From positions 15,726,464-15,790,463 of the forward strand of contig BTRK01000003.1 of the NCBI GenBank assembly GCA_036245805.1: a stretch of DNA of 64,000 bases, read 5' to 3'. The translations under genes and the position numbers were made by a program. The notes beneath the pieces were generated by a model. It did not search any database and had not been told where the DNA came from. It saw nothing but the letters and a program-made list of their open reading frames with translations. This document shows positions 1-13,248 of the stretch, piece by piece. Each line of letters begins with the position of its first letter. The first letter of the stretch is position 1. The DNA comes from Pristionchus mayeri. Its lineage: Eukaryota > Nematoda > Chromadorea > Rhabditida > Neodiplogasteridae.

Positions 1-1495
1 AATGTTCCAAAGCTTATAGAATGTTCCAGGAAGTTTGAAAATGTCCCAAAGCATCTAGAATGTTCCAGAAAGTCCGAAAATGTTCCAAAGCTTCTAGAAT
101 GTTCCAGAAAGTTCGAAAATGTTCCAAAGCTTCTAGAATGTTCCAGAAAGGTCGAAAATGTTCCCAAGCTTCTAGAATGTTCCAGAAAGTTCGAAAATGT
201 TCCAAAGCTTCTAGAATGTTCCAGAAAGTTCGAAAATGTTCCAAAGCTTATATAATGTTCCAGAACGTTCGAAAATGTTCCAAAGCTTCTAAAATGCTCC
301 AGAAAGTTCGAAAATGTTCCAAAGCTTCTAGAATGTTCCAGAAAGGTCAAAAATGTTCCAAAGCTTCTAAAATGTTCCAGAAAGGTCGAAAATGTTCCAA
401 AGCTTCTAGAATGTTCCAGAAAGGACGAAAATGTTCCCAAGCTTCTAGAATGTTCCAGAAAGTTCGAAAATGTTCCAAAGCTTCTAGAATGTTCCAGAAA
501 GTTCGAAAATGTCTCAAAGCTTACAGAATGTTCCAGAAAGTTCGAAAATGTTCCAAAGCATCTAGAATGTTCCAGGAAGTTCGAAAATGTCCCAAAGCTT
601 CTTGAATGTTCCAGAAAGATCGAAAATGTTCCAAAGCTTCTAGAATGTTCCAGAAAGTTCGAAAATGTTCCCAAGCTTCTAGAATGTTCCAGAAAGTTCG
701 AAAATGTTCCAAAGCTTCTAGAATGTTCCAGAACGTTCGAAAATGTTCCCAAGCTTCTAGAATGTTCCAGAAAGTTCGAAAATGTTCCAAAGCTTCTAGA
801 ATGTTCCAGAAAGTTCGAAAATGTTCCCAAGCTTCTAGAATGTTCCAGAAAGTTCGAAAATGTTCCAAAGCTTCTAGAATGTTCCAGAAAGTTCGAAAAT
901 GTTCCAAAGCTTCTAAAATGTTCCAGAAAGGTCGAAAATGTTCCAAAGCTTCTAGAATGTTCCAGAAAGATCGAAAATGTTCCAAAGCTTATAGAATGTT
1001 CCAGAAAGTTCGAAAATGTCTCAAAGCTTATAGAATGTTCCAGAAAGTTCGAAAATGTCCCAAAGCTTATAGAATGTTCCAGAAAGTTCGAAAATGTTCC
1101 AAAGCTTATAGAATGTTCCAGAACGTTCGAAAATGTTCCAAAGCTTCTAGAATGTTCCAGGAAGTTCGAAAATGTCCCAAAGCATCTAGAATGTTCCAGA
1201 AAGTCCGAAAATGTTCCAAAGCTTCTAGAATGTTCCAGAAAGATCGAAAATGTTCCAAAGCTTATAGAATGTTCCAGAAAGTTCGAAAATGTCTCAAAGC
1301 TTATAGAATGTTCCAGAAAGTTCGAAAATGTCCCAAAGCTTATAGAATGTTCCAGAAAGTTCGAAAATGTTCCAAAGCTTATAGAATGTTCCAGAACGTT
1401 CGAAAATGTTCCAAAGCATCTAGAATGTTCCAGGAAGTTCGAAAATGTCCCAAAGCTTATAGAATGTTCCAGAAAGATCGAAAATGTTCCAAAGC

Positions 1496-4400
1496 TTATA
1501 GAATGTTCCAGAACGTTCGAAAATGTTCCAAAGCTTCTAGAATGTTCCAGGAAGTTCGAAAATGTCCCAAAGCATCTAGAATGTTCCAGAAAGTCCGAAA
1601 ATGTTCCAAAGCTTCTAGAATGTTCCAGAAAGTTCGAAAATGTTCCAAAGCTTCTAGAATGTTCCAGAAAGGTCGAAAATGTTCCCAAGCTTCTAGAATG
1701 TTCCAGAAAGTTCGAAAATGTTCCAAAGCTTCTAGAATGTTCCAGAAAGTTCGAAAATGTTCCAAAGCTTATATAATGTTCCAGAACGTTCGAAAATGTT
1801 CCAAAGCTTCTAAAATGCTCCAGAAAGTTCGAAAATGTTCCAAAACTTCTAGAATGTTCCAGAAAGGTCAAAAATGTTCCAAAGCTTCTAAAATGTTCCA
1901 GAAAGGTCGAAAATGTTCCAAAGCTTCTAGAATGTTCCAGAAAGGACGAAAATGTTCCCAAGCTTCTAGAATGTTCCAGAAAGTTCGAAAATGTTCCAAA
2001 GCTTCTAGAATGTTCCAGAAAGTTCGAAAATGTTCCAAAGCTTCTAAAATGTTCCAGAAAGGTCGAAAATGTTCCAAAGCTTCTAGAATGTTCCAGAAAG
2101 ATCGAAAATGTTCCAAAGCTTATAGAATGTTCCAGAAAGTTCGAAAATGTTCCAAAGCTTATAGAATGTTCCAGAAAGTTCGAAAATGTTCCAAAGCTTA
2201 TAGAATGTTCCAGAAAGTTCGAAAATGTTCCAAAGCTTCTAGAATGTTCCAGAAAGTTCGAAAATGTTCCAAAGCTTCTAAAATGTTCCAGAAAGGTCGA
2301 AAATGTTCCAAAGCTTCTAGAATGTTCCAGAAAGATCGAAAATGTTCCAAAGCTTATAGAATGTTCCAGAAAGTTCGAAAATGTCTCAAAGCTTATAGAA
2401 TGTTCCAGAAAGTTCGAAAATGTCCCAAAGCTTATAGAATGTTCCAGAAAGTTCGAAAATGTTCCAAAGCTTATAGAATGTTCCAGAACGTTCGAAAATG
2501 TTCCAAAGCTTCTAGAATGTTCCAGGAAGTTCGAAAATGTCCCAAAGCATCTAGAATGTTCCAGAAAGTCCGAAAATGTTCCAAAGCTTCTAGAATGTTC
2601 CAGAAAGATCGAAAATGTTCCAAAGCTTATAGAATGTTCCAGAAAGTTCGAAAATGTCTCAAAGCTTATAGAATGTTCCAGAAAGTTCGAAAATGTCCCA
2701 AAGCTTATAGAATGTTCCAGAAAGTTCGAAAATGTTCCAAAGCTTATAGAATGTTCCAGAACGTTCGAAAATGTTCCAAAGCATCTAGAATGTTCCAGGA
2801 AGTTCGAAAATGTCCCAAAGCTTATAGAATGTTCCAGAAAGATCGAAAATGTTCCAAAGCTTATAGAATGTTCCAGAACGTTCGAAAATGTTCCAAAGCT
2901 TCTAGAATGTTCCAGGAAGTTCGAAAATGTCCCAAAGCATCTAGAATGTTCCAGAAAGTCCGAAAATGTTCCAAAGCTTCTAGAATGTTCCAGAAAGTTC
3001 GAAAATGTTCCAAAGCTTCTAGAATGTTCCAGAAAGGTCGAAAATGTTCCCAAGCTTCTAGAATGTTCCAGAAAGTTCGAAAATGTTCCAAAGCTTCTAG
3101 AATGTTCCAGAAAGTTCGAAAATGTTCCAAAGCTTATATAATGTTCCAGAACGTTCGAAAATGTTCCAAAGCTTCTAAAATGCTCCAGAAAGTTCGAAAA
3201 TGTTCCAAAACTTCTAGAATGTTCCAGAAAGGTCAAAAATGTTCCAAAGCTTCTAAAATGTTCCAGAAAGGTCGAAAATGTTCCAAAGCTTCTAGAATGT
3301 TCCAGAAAGGACGAAAATGTTCCCAAGCTTCTAGAATGTTCCAGAAAGTTCGAAAATGTTCCAAAGCTTCTAGAATGTTCCAGAAAGTTCGAAAATGTTC
3401 CAAAGCTTCTAAAATGTTCCAGAAAGGTCGAAAATGTTCCAAAGCTTCTAGAATGTTCCAGAAAGATCGAAAATGTTCCAAAGCTTATAGAATGTTCCAG
3501 AAAGTTCGAAAATGTTCCAAAGCTTATAGAATGTTCCAGAACGTTCGAAAATGTTCCAAAGCTTCTAGAATGTTCCAGGAAGTTCGAAAATGTCCCAAAG
3601 CATCTAGAATGTTCCAGAAAGTCCGAAAATGTTCCAAAGCTTCTAGAATGTTCCAGAAAGTTCGAAAATGTTCCAAAGCTTCTAGAATGTTCCAGAAAGG
3701 TCGAAAATGTTCCCAAGCTTCTAGAATGTTCCAGAAAGTTCGAAAATGTTCCAAAGCTTCTAGAATGTTCCAGAAAGTTCGAAAATGTTCCAAAGCTTAT
3801 ATAATGTTCCAGAACGTTCGAAAATGTTCCAAAGCTTCTAAAATGCTCCAGAAAGTTCGAAAATGTTCCAAAACTTCTAGAATGTTCCAGAAAGGTCAAA
3901 AATGTTCCAAAGCTTCTAAAATGTTCCAGAAAGGTCGAAAATGTTCCAAAGCTTCTAGAATGTTCCAGAAAGGACGAAAATGTTCCCAAGCTTCTAGAAT
4001 GTTCCAGAAAGTTCGAAAATGTTCCAAAGCTTCTAGAATGTTCCAGAAAGTTCGAAAATGTTCCAAAGCTTCTAAAATGTTCCAGAAAGGTCGAAAATGT
4101 TCCAAAGCTTCTAGAATGTTCCAGAAAGATCGAAAATGTTCCAAAGCTTATAGAATGTTCCAGAAAGTTCGAAAATGTTCCAAAGCTTATAGAATGTTCC
4201 AGAACGTTCGAAAATGTTCCAAAGCTTCTAGAATGTTCCAGGAAGTTCGAAAATGTCCCAAAGCATCTAGAATGTTCCAGAAAGTCCGAAAATGTTCCAA
4301 AGCTTCTAGAATGTTCCAGAAAGTTCGAAAATGTTCCAAAGCTTCTAGAATGTTCCAGAAAGTTCGAAAATGTCCCAAAGCTTATAGAATGTTCCAGAAA

Positions 4401-6796
4401 GTTCGAAAATGTTCCAAAGCTTATAGAATGTTCCAGAACGTTCGAAAATGTTCCAAAGCATCTAGAATGTTCCAGGAAGTTCGAAAATGTCCCAAAGCTT
4501 ATAGAATGTTCCAGAAAGATCGAAAATGTTCCAAAGCTTATAGAATGTTCCAGAACGTTCGAAAATGTTCCAAAGCTTCTAGAATGTTCCAGAAAGGACG
4601 AAAATGTTCCCAAGCTTCTAGAATGTTCCAGAAAGTTCGAAAATGTTCCAAAGCTTCTAGAATGTTCCAGAAAGTTCGAAAATGTTCCAAAGCTTCTAAA
4701 ATGTTCCAGAAAGGTCGAAAATGTTCCAAAGCTTCTAGAATGTTCCAGAAAGATCGAAAATGTTCCAAAGCTTATAGAATGTTCCAGAAAGTTCGAAAAT
4801 GTTCCAAAGCTTATAGAATGTTCCAGAACGTTCGAAAATGTTCCAAAGCTTCTAGAATGTTCCAGGAAGTTCGAAAATGTCCCAAAGCATCTAGAATGTT
4901 CCAGAAAGTCCGAAAATGTTCCAAAGCTTCTAGAATGTTCCAGAAAGTTCGAAAATGTTCCAAAGCTTCTAGAATGTTCCAGAAAGGTCGAAAATGTTCC
5001 CAAGCTTCTAGAATGTTCCAGAAAGTTCGAAAATGTTCCAAAGCTTCTAGAATGTTCCAGAAAGTTCGAAAATGTTCCAAAGCTTCTAGAATGTTCCAGA
5101 AAGTTCGAAAATGTCTCAAAGCTTATAGAATGTTCCAGAAAGTTCGAAAATGTCCCAAAGCTTATAGAATGTTCCAGAAAGTTCGAAAATGTTCCAAAGC
5201 TTATAGAATGTTCCAGAACGTTCGAAAATGTTCCAAAGCTTCTCGAATGTTCCAGGAAGTTCGAAAATGTCCCAAAGCATCTAGAATGTTCCAGAAAGTC
5301 CGAAAATGTTCCAAAGCTTCTAGAATGTTCCAGAAAGATCGAAAATGTTCCAAAGCTTATAGAATGTTCCAGAAAGTTCGAAAATGTCTCAAAGCTTATA
5401 GAATGTTCCAGAAAGTTCGAAAATGTCCCAAAGCTTATAGAATGTTCCAGAAAGTTCGAAAATGTTCCAAAGCTTATATAATGTTCCAGAACGTTCGAAA
5501 ATGTTCCAAAGCTTCTAAAATGCTCCAGAAAGTTCGAAAATGTTCCAAAACTTCTAGAATGTTCCAGAAAGGTCAAAAATGTTCCAAAGCTTCTAAAATG
5601 TTCCAGAAAGGTCGAAAATGTTCCAAAGCTTCTAGAATGTTCCAGAAAGGACGAAAATGTTCCCAAGCTTCTAGAATGTTCCAGAAAGTTCGAAAATGTT
5701 CCAAAGCTTCTAGAATGTTCCAGAAAGTTCGAAAATGTTCCAAAGCTTCTAAAATGTTCCAGAAAGGTCGAAAATGTTCCAAAGCTTCTAGAATGTTCCA
5801 GAAAGATCGAAAATGTTCCAAAGCTTATAGAATGTTCCAGAAAGTTCGAAAATGTTCCAAAGCTTATAGAATGTTCCAGAACGTTCGAAAATGTTCCAAA
5901 GCTTCTAGAATGTTCCAGGAAGTTCGAAAATGTCCCAAAGCATCTAGAATGTTCCAGAAAGTCCGAAAATGTTCCAAAGCTTCTAGAATGTTCCAGAAAG
6001 TTCGAAAATGTTCCAAAGCTTCTAGAATGTTCCAGAAAGTTCGAAAATGTCCCAAAGCTTATAGAATGTTCCAGAAAGTTCGAAAATGTTCCAAAGCTTA
6101 TAGAATGTTCCAGAACGTTCGAAAATGTTCCAAAGCATCTAGAATGTTCCAGGAAGTTCGAAAATGTCCCAAAGCTTATAGAATGTTCCAGAAAGATCGA
6201 AAATGTTCCAAAGCTTATAGAATGTTCCAGAACGTTCGAAAATGTTCCAAAGCTTCTAGAATGTTCCAGAAAGGACGAAAATGTTCCCAAGCTTCTAGAA
6301 TGTTCCAGAAAGTTCGAAAATGTTCCAAAGCTTCTAGAATGTTCCAGAAAGTTCGAAAATGTTCCAAAGCTTCTAAAATGTTCCAGAAAGGTCGAAAATG
6401 TTCCAAAGCTTCTAGAATGTTCCAGAAAGATCGAAAATGTTCCAAAGCTTATAGAATGTTCCAGAAAGTTCGAAAATGTTCCAAAGCTTATAGAATGTTC
6501 CAGAACGTTCGAAAATGTTCCAAAGCTTCTAGAATGTTCCAGGAAGTTCGAAAATGTCCCAAAGCATCTAGAATGTTCCAGAAAGTCCGAAAATGTTCCA
6601 AAGCTTCTAGAATGTTCCAGAAAGTTCGAAAATGTTCCAAAGCTTCTAGAATGTTCCAGAAAGGTCGAAAATGTTCCCAAGCTTCTAGAATGTTCCAGAA
6701 AGTTCGAAAATGTTCCAAAGCTTCTAGAATGTTCCAGAAAGTTCGAAAATGTTCCAAAGCTTCTAGAATGTTCCAGAAAGTTCGAAAATGTCTCAA
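1496..6796 (+). repeat. Nested higher-order repeats in the left satellite
   Basis: Characteristic series of monomer variants recur in the same order. A block of about 620 bp at 1496-2116 recurs at 2861-3481 (offset 1,365 bp, 35 monomers) and at 3524-4144 (offset 663 bp, 17 monomers). A second, longer block at 4187-5119 recurs at 5864-6796 (offset 1,677 bp, 43 monomers). All offsets are exact multiples of 39, as expected from unequal exchange between in-register monomers. Confidence 0.85.
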
Positions 6797-7597
6797 AGCT
6801 TATAGAATGTTCCAGAAAGTTCGAAAATGTCCCAAAGCTTATAGAATGTTCCAGAAAGTTCGAAAATGTTCCAAAGCTTATAGAATGTTCCAGAACGTTC
6901 GAAAATGTTCCAAAGCTTCTCGAATGTTCCAGGAAGTTCGAAAATGTCCCAAAGCATCTAGAATGTTCCAGAAAGTCCGAAAATGTTCCAAAGCTTCTAG
7001 AATGTTCCAGAAAGATCGAAAATGTTCCAAAGCTTATAGAATGTTCCAGAAAGTTCGAAAATGTCTCAAAGCTTATAGAATGTTCCAGAAAGTTCGAAAA
7101 TGTCCCAAAGCTTATAGAATGTTCCAGAAAGTTCGAAAATGTTCCAAAGCTTATAGAATGTTCCAGAACGTTCGAAAATGTTCCAAAGCATCTAGAATGT
7201 TCCAGGAAGTTCGAAAATGTCCCAAAGCTTATAGAATGTTCCAGAAAGATCGAAAATGTTCCAAAGCTTATAGAATGTTCCAGAACGTTCGAAAATGTTC
7301 CAAAGCTTCTAGAATGTTCCAGGAAGTTCGAAAATGTCCCAAAGCATCTAGAATGTTCCAGAAAGTCCGAAAATGTTCCAAAGCTTCTAGAATGTTCCAG
7401 AAAGTTCGAAAATGTTCCAAAGCTTCTAGAATGTTCCAGAAAGGTCGAAAATGTTCCCAAGCTTCTAGAATGTTCCAGAAAGTTCGAAAATGTTCCAAAG
7501 CTTCTAGAATGTTCCAGAAAGTTCGAAAATGTTCCAAAGCTTATATAATGTTCCAGAACGTTCGAAAATGTTCCAAAGCTTCTAAAATGCTCCAGAA

Positions 7598-10500
7598 AGT
7601 TCGAAAATGTTCCAAAACTTCTAGAATGTTCCAGAAAGGTCAAAAATGTTCCAAAGCTTATAAAATGTTCCAGAAAGGTCGAAAATGTTCCAAAGCTTCT
7701 AGAATGTTCCAGAAAGGACGAAAATGTTCCCAAGCTTCTAGAATGTTCCAGAAAGTTCGAAAATGTTCCAAAGCTTCTAGAATGTTCCAGAAAGTTCGAA
7801 AATGTTCCAAAGCTTCTAAAATGTTCCAGAAAGGTCGAAAATGTTCCAAAGCTTCTAGAATGTTCCAGAAAGATCGAAAATGTTCCAAAGCTTATAGAAT
7901 GTTCCAGAAAGTTCGAAAATGTTCCAAAGCTTATAGAATGTTCCAGAACGTTCGAAAATGTTCCAAAGCTTCTAGAATGTTCCAGGAAGTTCGAAAATGT
8001 CCCAAAGCATCTAGAATGTTCCAGAAAGTCCGAAAATGTTCCAAAGCTTCTAGAATGTTCCAGAAAGTTCGAAAATGTTCCAAAGCTTCTAGAATGTTCC
8101 AGAAAGTTCGAAAATGTCCCAAAGCTTATAGAATGTTCCAGAAAGTTCGAAAATGTTCCAAAGCTTATAGAATGTTCCAGAACGTTCGAAAATGTTCCAA
8201 AGCATCTAGAATGTTACAGGAAGTTCGAAAATGTCCCAAAGCTTATAGAATGTTCCAGAAAGATCGAAAATGTTCCAAAGCTTATAGAATGTTCCAGAAC
8301 GTTCGAAAATGTTCCAAAGCTTCTAGAATGTTCCAGAAAGGACGAAAATGTTCCCAAGCTTCTAGAATGTTCCAGAAAGTTCGAAAATGTTCCAAAGCTT
8401 CTAGAATGTTCCAGAAAGTTCGAAAATGTTCCAAAGCTTCTAAAATGTTCCAGAAAGTTCGAAAATGTTCCAAAGCTTATAGAATGTTCCAGAACGTTCG
8501 AAAATGTTCCAAAGCTTCTAGAATGTTCCAGGAAGTTCGAAAATGTCCCAAAGCATCTAGAATGTTCCAGAAAGTCCGAAAATGTTCCAAAGCTTCTAGA
8601 ATGTTCCAGAAAGTTCGAAAATGTTCCAAAGCTTCTAGAATGTTCCAGAAAGGTCGAAAATGTTCCCAAGCTTCTAGAATGTTCCAGAAAGTTCGAAAAT
8701 GTTCCAAAGCTTCTAGAATGTTCCAGAAAGTTCGAAAATGTTCCAAAGCTTATATAATGTTCCAGAACGTTCGAAAATGTTCCAAAGCTTCTAAAATGCT
8801 CCAGAAAGTTCGAAAATGTTCCAAAGCTTCTAGAATGTTCCAGAAAGGTCAAAAATGTTCCAAAGCTTCTAAAATGTTCCAGAAAGGTCGAAAATGTTCC
8901 AAAGCTTCTAGAATTTTCCAGAAAGTTCGAAAATGTCCCAAAGCTTATAGAATGTTCCAGAAAGTTCGAAAATGTCCCAAAGCTTATAGAATGTTCCAGA
9001 AAGTTCGAAAATGTTCCAAAGCTTATAGAATGTTCCAGAACGTTCGAAAATGTTCCAAAGCTTCTAGAATGTTCCAGAAAGGTCGAAAATGTTCCAAAGC
9101 TTATAGAATGTTCCAGAAAGGTCAAAAATGTTCCAAAGCTTCTAAAATGTTCCAGAAAGGTCGAAAATGTTCCAAAGCTTCTAGAATGTTCCAGAAAGTT
9201 CGAAAATGTCCCAAAGCTTATAGAATGTTCCAGAAAGTTCGAAAATGTCCCAAAGCTTATAGAATGTTCCAGAAAGTTCGAAAATGTTCCGAAGCTTATA
9301 GAATGTTCCAGAACGTTCGAAAATGTTCCAAAGCTTCTAGAATGTTCCAGAAAGTTCGAAAATTTCCCAAAGCTTCTAGAATGTTCCAGGAAGTTCGAAA
9401 ATGTCCCAAAGCATCTAGAATGTTCCAGAAAGTTCGAAATGTTCCAGAGCTTCTAGAATGTTCCAGAAAGTTCGAAAATGTTCCAAAGCTTCTAGAATGT
9501 TCCAGAAAGGTCGAAAATGTTCCCAAGCTTCTAGAATGTTCCAGAAAGTTCGAAAATGTTCCAAAGCTTCTAGAATGTTCCAGAAAGTTCGAAAATGTTC
9601 CAAAGCTTCTAAAATGTTCCAGAAAGGTCGAAAATGTTCCAAAGCTTCTAGAATGTTCCAGAAAGTTCGAAAATGTCCCAAAGCTTATAGAATGTTCCAG
9701 AAAGTTCGAAAATGTTCCAAAGCTTATAGAATGTTCCAGAACGTTCGAAAATGTTCCAAAGCTTCTAGAATGTTCCAGAAAGTTCGAAAATTTCCCAAAG
9801 CTTCTAGAATGTTCCAGGAAGTTCGAAAATGTCCCAAAGCATCTAGAATGTTCCAGAAAGTTCGAAATGTTCCAGAGCTTCTAGAATGTTCCAGAAAGTT
9901 CGAAAATGTTCCAAAGCTTCTAGAATGTTCCAGAAAGGTCGAAAATGTTCCCAAGCTTCTAGAATGTTCCAGAAAGTTCGAAAATGTTCCAAAGCTTCTA
10001 GAATGTTCCAGAAAGTTCGAAAATGTTCCAAAGCTTCTAGAATGTTCCAGAACGTTCGAAAATGTTCCAAAGCTTCTAAAATGTTTCAGAAAGTTCGAAA
10101 ATGTTCCAAAGCTCCTAGAATGTTCCAGAAAGGTAAAAAATGTTCCAAAGCTTCTAGAATGCTCCAGAAAGTTCGAAAATGTTCCAAAGCTTCTAGAATG
10201 TTCCATAAAGGTCGAAAATGTTCCCAAGCTTCTAGAATGTTCCAGAAAGTTCGAAAATGTTCCAAAGCTTCTAGAATGTTCCAGAAAGTTCGAAAATGTT
10301 CCAAAGCTTCTAGAATGTTCCAGAAAGTTCGAAAATGTTCCAAAGCTTCTAGAATGTTCCAGAAAGTTCGAAAATGTTCCAAAGCTTCTAGAATGTTCCA
10401 GAAAGTTCGAAAATGTTCCAAAACTTCTAGAATGTTCCAGAAAGGTCGAAAATGTTCCAAAGCCTCTAGAATGTTCCAGAAAGTTCGAAAATGTTCCAAA

Positions 10501-13248
10501 GCTTCTAGAATGTTACAGAAAGTTCGAAAATGTTCCAAAGCTTCTAAAATGTTCCAGAAAGTTCGAAAATGTTCCAAAGCTTCTAGAATGTTCCAGAAAG
10601 GTCGAAAATGTTACCAAGCTTCTAGAATGTTCCAGAAAGTTCGAAAATGTTCCAAAGCTTCTAGAATGTTCCAGAAAGTTCGAAAATGTTCCAAAGCTTC
10701 TAGAATGTTCCAGAACGTTCGAAAATGTTCCAAAGCTTCTAAAATGTTTGAGAAAGTTCGAAAATGTTCCAAAGCTCCTAGAATGTTCCAGAAAGGTAAA
10801 AAATGTTCCAAAGCTTCTAGAATGCTCCAGAAAGTTCGAAAATGTTCCAAAGCTTCTAGAATGTTCCATAAAGGTCGAAAATGTTCCCAAGCTTCTAGAA
10901 TGTTCCAGAAAGTTCGAAAATGTTCCAAAGCTTCTAGAATGTTCCAGAAAGTTCGAAAATGTTCCAAAGCTTCTAGAATGTTCCAGAAAGTTCGAAAATG
11001 TTCCAAAGCTTCTAGAATGTTCCAGAAAGTTCGAAAATGTTCCAAAGCTTCTAGAATGTTCCAGAAAGTTCGAAAATGTTCCAAAACTTCTAGAATGTTC
11101 CAGAAAGGTCGAAAATGTTCCAAAGCCTCTAGAATGTTCCAGAAAGTTCGAAATGTTCCAGAGCTTCTAGAATGTTCCAGAAAGTTCGAAAATGTTCCAA
11201 AGCTTCTAGAATGTTCCAGAAAGGTCGAAAATGTTCCCAAGCTTCTAGAATGTTCCAGAAAGTTCGAAAATGTTCCAAAGCTTCTAGAATGTTCCAGAAA
11301 GTTCGAAAATGTTCCAAAGCTTCTAGAATGTTCCAGAACGTTCGAAAATGTTCCAAAGCTTCTAAAATGTTTCAGAAAGTTCGAAAATGTTCCAAAGCTC
11401 CTAGAATGTTCCAGAAAGGTAAAAAATGTTCCAAAGCTTCTAGAATGCTCCAGAAAGTTCGAAAATGTTCCAAAGCTTCTAGAATGTTCCATAAAGGTCG
11501 AAAATGTTCCCAAGCTTCTAGAATGTTCCAGAAAGTTCGAAAATGTTCCAAAGCTTCTAGAATGTTCCAGAAAGTTCGAAAATGTTCCAAAGCTTCTAGA
11601 ATGTTCCAGAAAGTTCGAAAATGTTCCAAAGCTTCTAGAATGTTCCAGAAAGTTCGAAAATGTTCCAAAGCTTCTAGAATGTTCCAGAAAGTTCGAAAAT
11701 GTTCCAAAACTTCTAGAATGTTCCAGAAAGGTCGAAAATGTTCCAAAGCCTCTAGAATGTTCCAGAAAGTTCGAAAATGTTCCAAAGCTTCTAGAATGTT
11801 ACAGAAAGTTCGAAAATGTTCCAAGGCTTATAGAATGTTCCAGAACGTTCGAAAATGTTCCAAAGCTTCTAGAATGTTCCAGAAAGTTCGAAAATTTCCC
11901 AAAGCTTCTAGAATGTTCCAGAAAGTTCGAAAATGTTCCAAAGCTTCTAGAATGTTCCAGAAAGTTCGAAAATGTTCCAAAGCTTCTAGAATGTTCCAGA
12001 ACGTTCGAAAATGTTCCAAAGCTTCTAAAATGTTTCAGAAAGTTCGAAAATGTTCCAAAGCTCCTAGAATGTTCCAGAAAGGTAAAAAATGTTCCAAAGC
12101 TTCTAGAATGCTCCAGAAAGTTCGAAAATGTTCCAAAGCTTCTAGAATGTTCCATAAAGGTCGAAAATTTTCCCAAGCTTCTAGAATGTTCCAGAAAGTT
12201 CGAAAATGTTCCAAAGCTTCTAAAATGTTCCAGAAAGTTCGAAAATGTTCCAAAGCTTCTAGAATGTTCCAGAAAGTTCGAAAATGTTCCAAAGCTTCTA
12301 GAATGTTCCAGAAAGTTCGAAAATGTTCCAAAGCTTCTAGAATGTTCCAGAAAGTTCGAAAATGTTCCAAAACTTCTAGAATGTTCCAGAAAGGTCGAAA
12401 ATGTTCCAAAGCCTCTAGAATGTTCCAGAAAGTTCGAAATGTTCCAGAGCTTCTAGAATGTTCCAGAAAGTTCGAAAATGTTCCAAAGCTTCTAGAATGT
12501 TCCAGAAAGGTCGAAAATGTTCCCAAGCTTCTAGAATGTTCCAGAAAGTTCGAAAATGTTCCAAAGCTTCTAGAATGTTCCAGAAAGTTCGAAAATGTTC
12601 CAAAGCTTCTAGAATGTTCCAGAACGTTCGAAAATGTTCCAAAGCTTCTAAAATGTTTCAGAAAGTTCGAAAATGTTCCAAAGCTCCTAGAATGTTCCAG
12701 AAAGGTAAAAAATGTTCCAAAGCTTCTAGAATGCTCCAGAAAGTTCGAAAATGTTCCAAAGCTTCTAGAATGTTCCATAAAGGTCGAAAATGTTCCCAAG
12801 CTTCTAGAATGTTCCAGAAAGTTCGAAAATGTTCCAAAGCTTCTAGAATGTTCCAGAAAGTTCGAAAATGTTCCAAAGCTTCTAGAATGTTCCAGAAAGT
12901 TCGAAAATGTTCCAAAGCTTCTAGAATGTTCCAGAAAGTTCGAAAATGTTCCAAAGCTTCTAGAATGTTCCAGAAAGTTCGAAAATGTTCCAAAACTTCT
13001 AGAATGTTCCAGAAAGGTCGAAAATGTTCCAAAGCCTCTAGAATGTTCCAGAAAGTTCGAAAATGTTCCAAAGCTTCTAGAATGTTACAGAAAGTTCGAA
13101 AATGTTCCAAGGCTTATAGAATGTTCCAGAACGTTCGAAAATGTTCCAAAGCTTCTAGAATGTTCCAGAAAGTTCGAAAATTTCCCAAAGCTTCTAGAAT
13201 GTTCCAGAAAGTTCGAAAATGTTCCAAAGCTTCTAGAATGTTCCAGAA
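7598..13248 (+). repeat. 5,651-bp segmental duplication of satellite, copy 1
   Basis: The pattern of rare variants in this segment is repeated about 5,651 bp downstream. Shared marks include a GTTACAGG monomer at about 8214 and 13,865, one with GAATTTTCC at about 8912 and 14,563, and the 38-bp units at 9437, 9865, 11,151 and 12,437. The offset equals 145 monomers minus 4 bp, which matches four 38-bp monomers in each copy. The start is approximate because the flanking monomers are similar. Confidence 0.85.
9886..13248 (+). repeat. 1,286-bp higher-order repeat, 2.6 copies
   Basis: A 33-monomer unit of 1,286 bp begins at 9886, 11,172 and 12,458, and again at 15,537, 16,823 and 18,109 in the duplicated segment. 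Each boundary is marked by a 38-bp monomer that has lost one A (CGAAATG instead of CGAAAATG) and carries AGAGC, so each unit shifts the open frame by one. The unit also holds a marker monomer with GGTAAAAAATG and one with CATAAAGG. Confidence 0.85.

Noticed and set aside
606..9884. A 3,092-codon open frame of 13-residue repeats (and similar frames up to 15,535 and on the minus strand)
   Set aside because: The frame is open only because the satellite period is 39 bp. Frames are open on both strands, units shift frame at the 38-bp monomers, and there is no signal of a start, end or protein domain.
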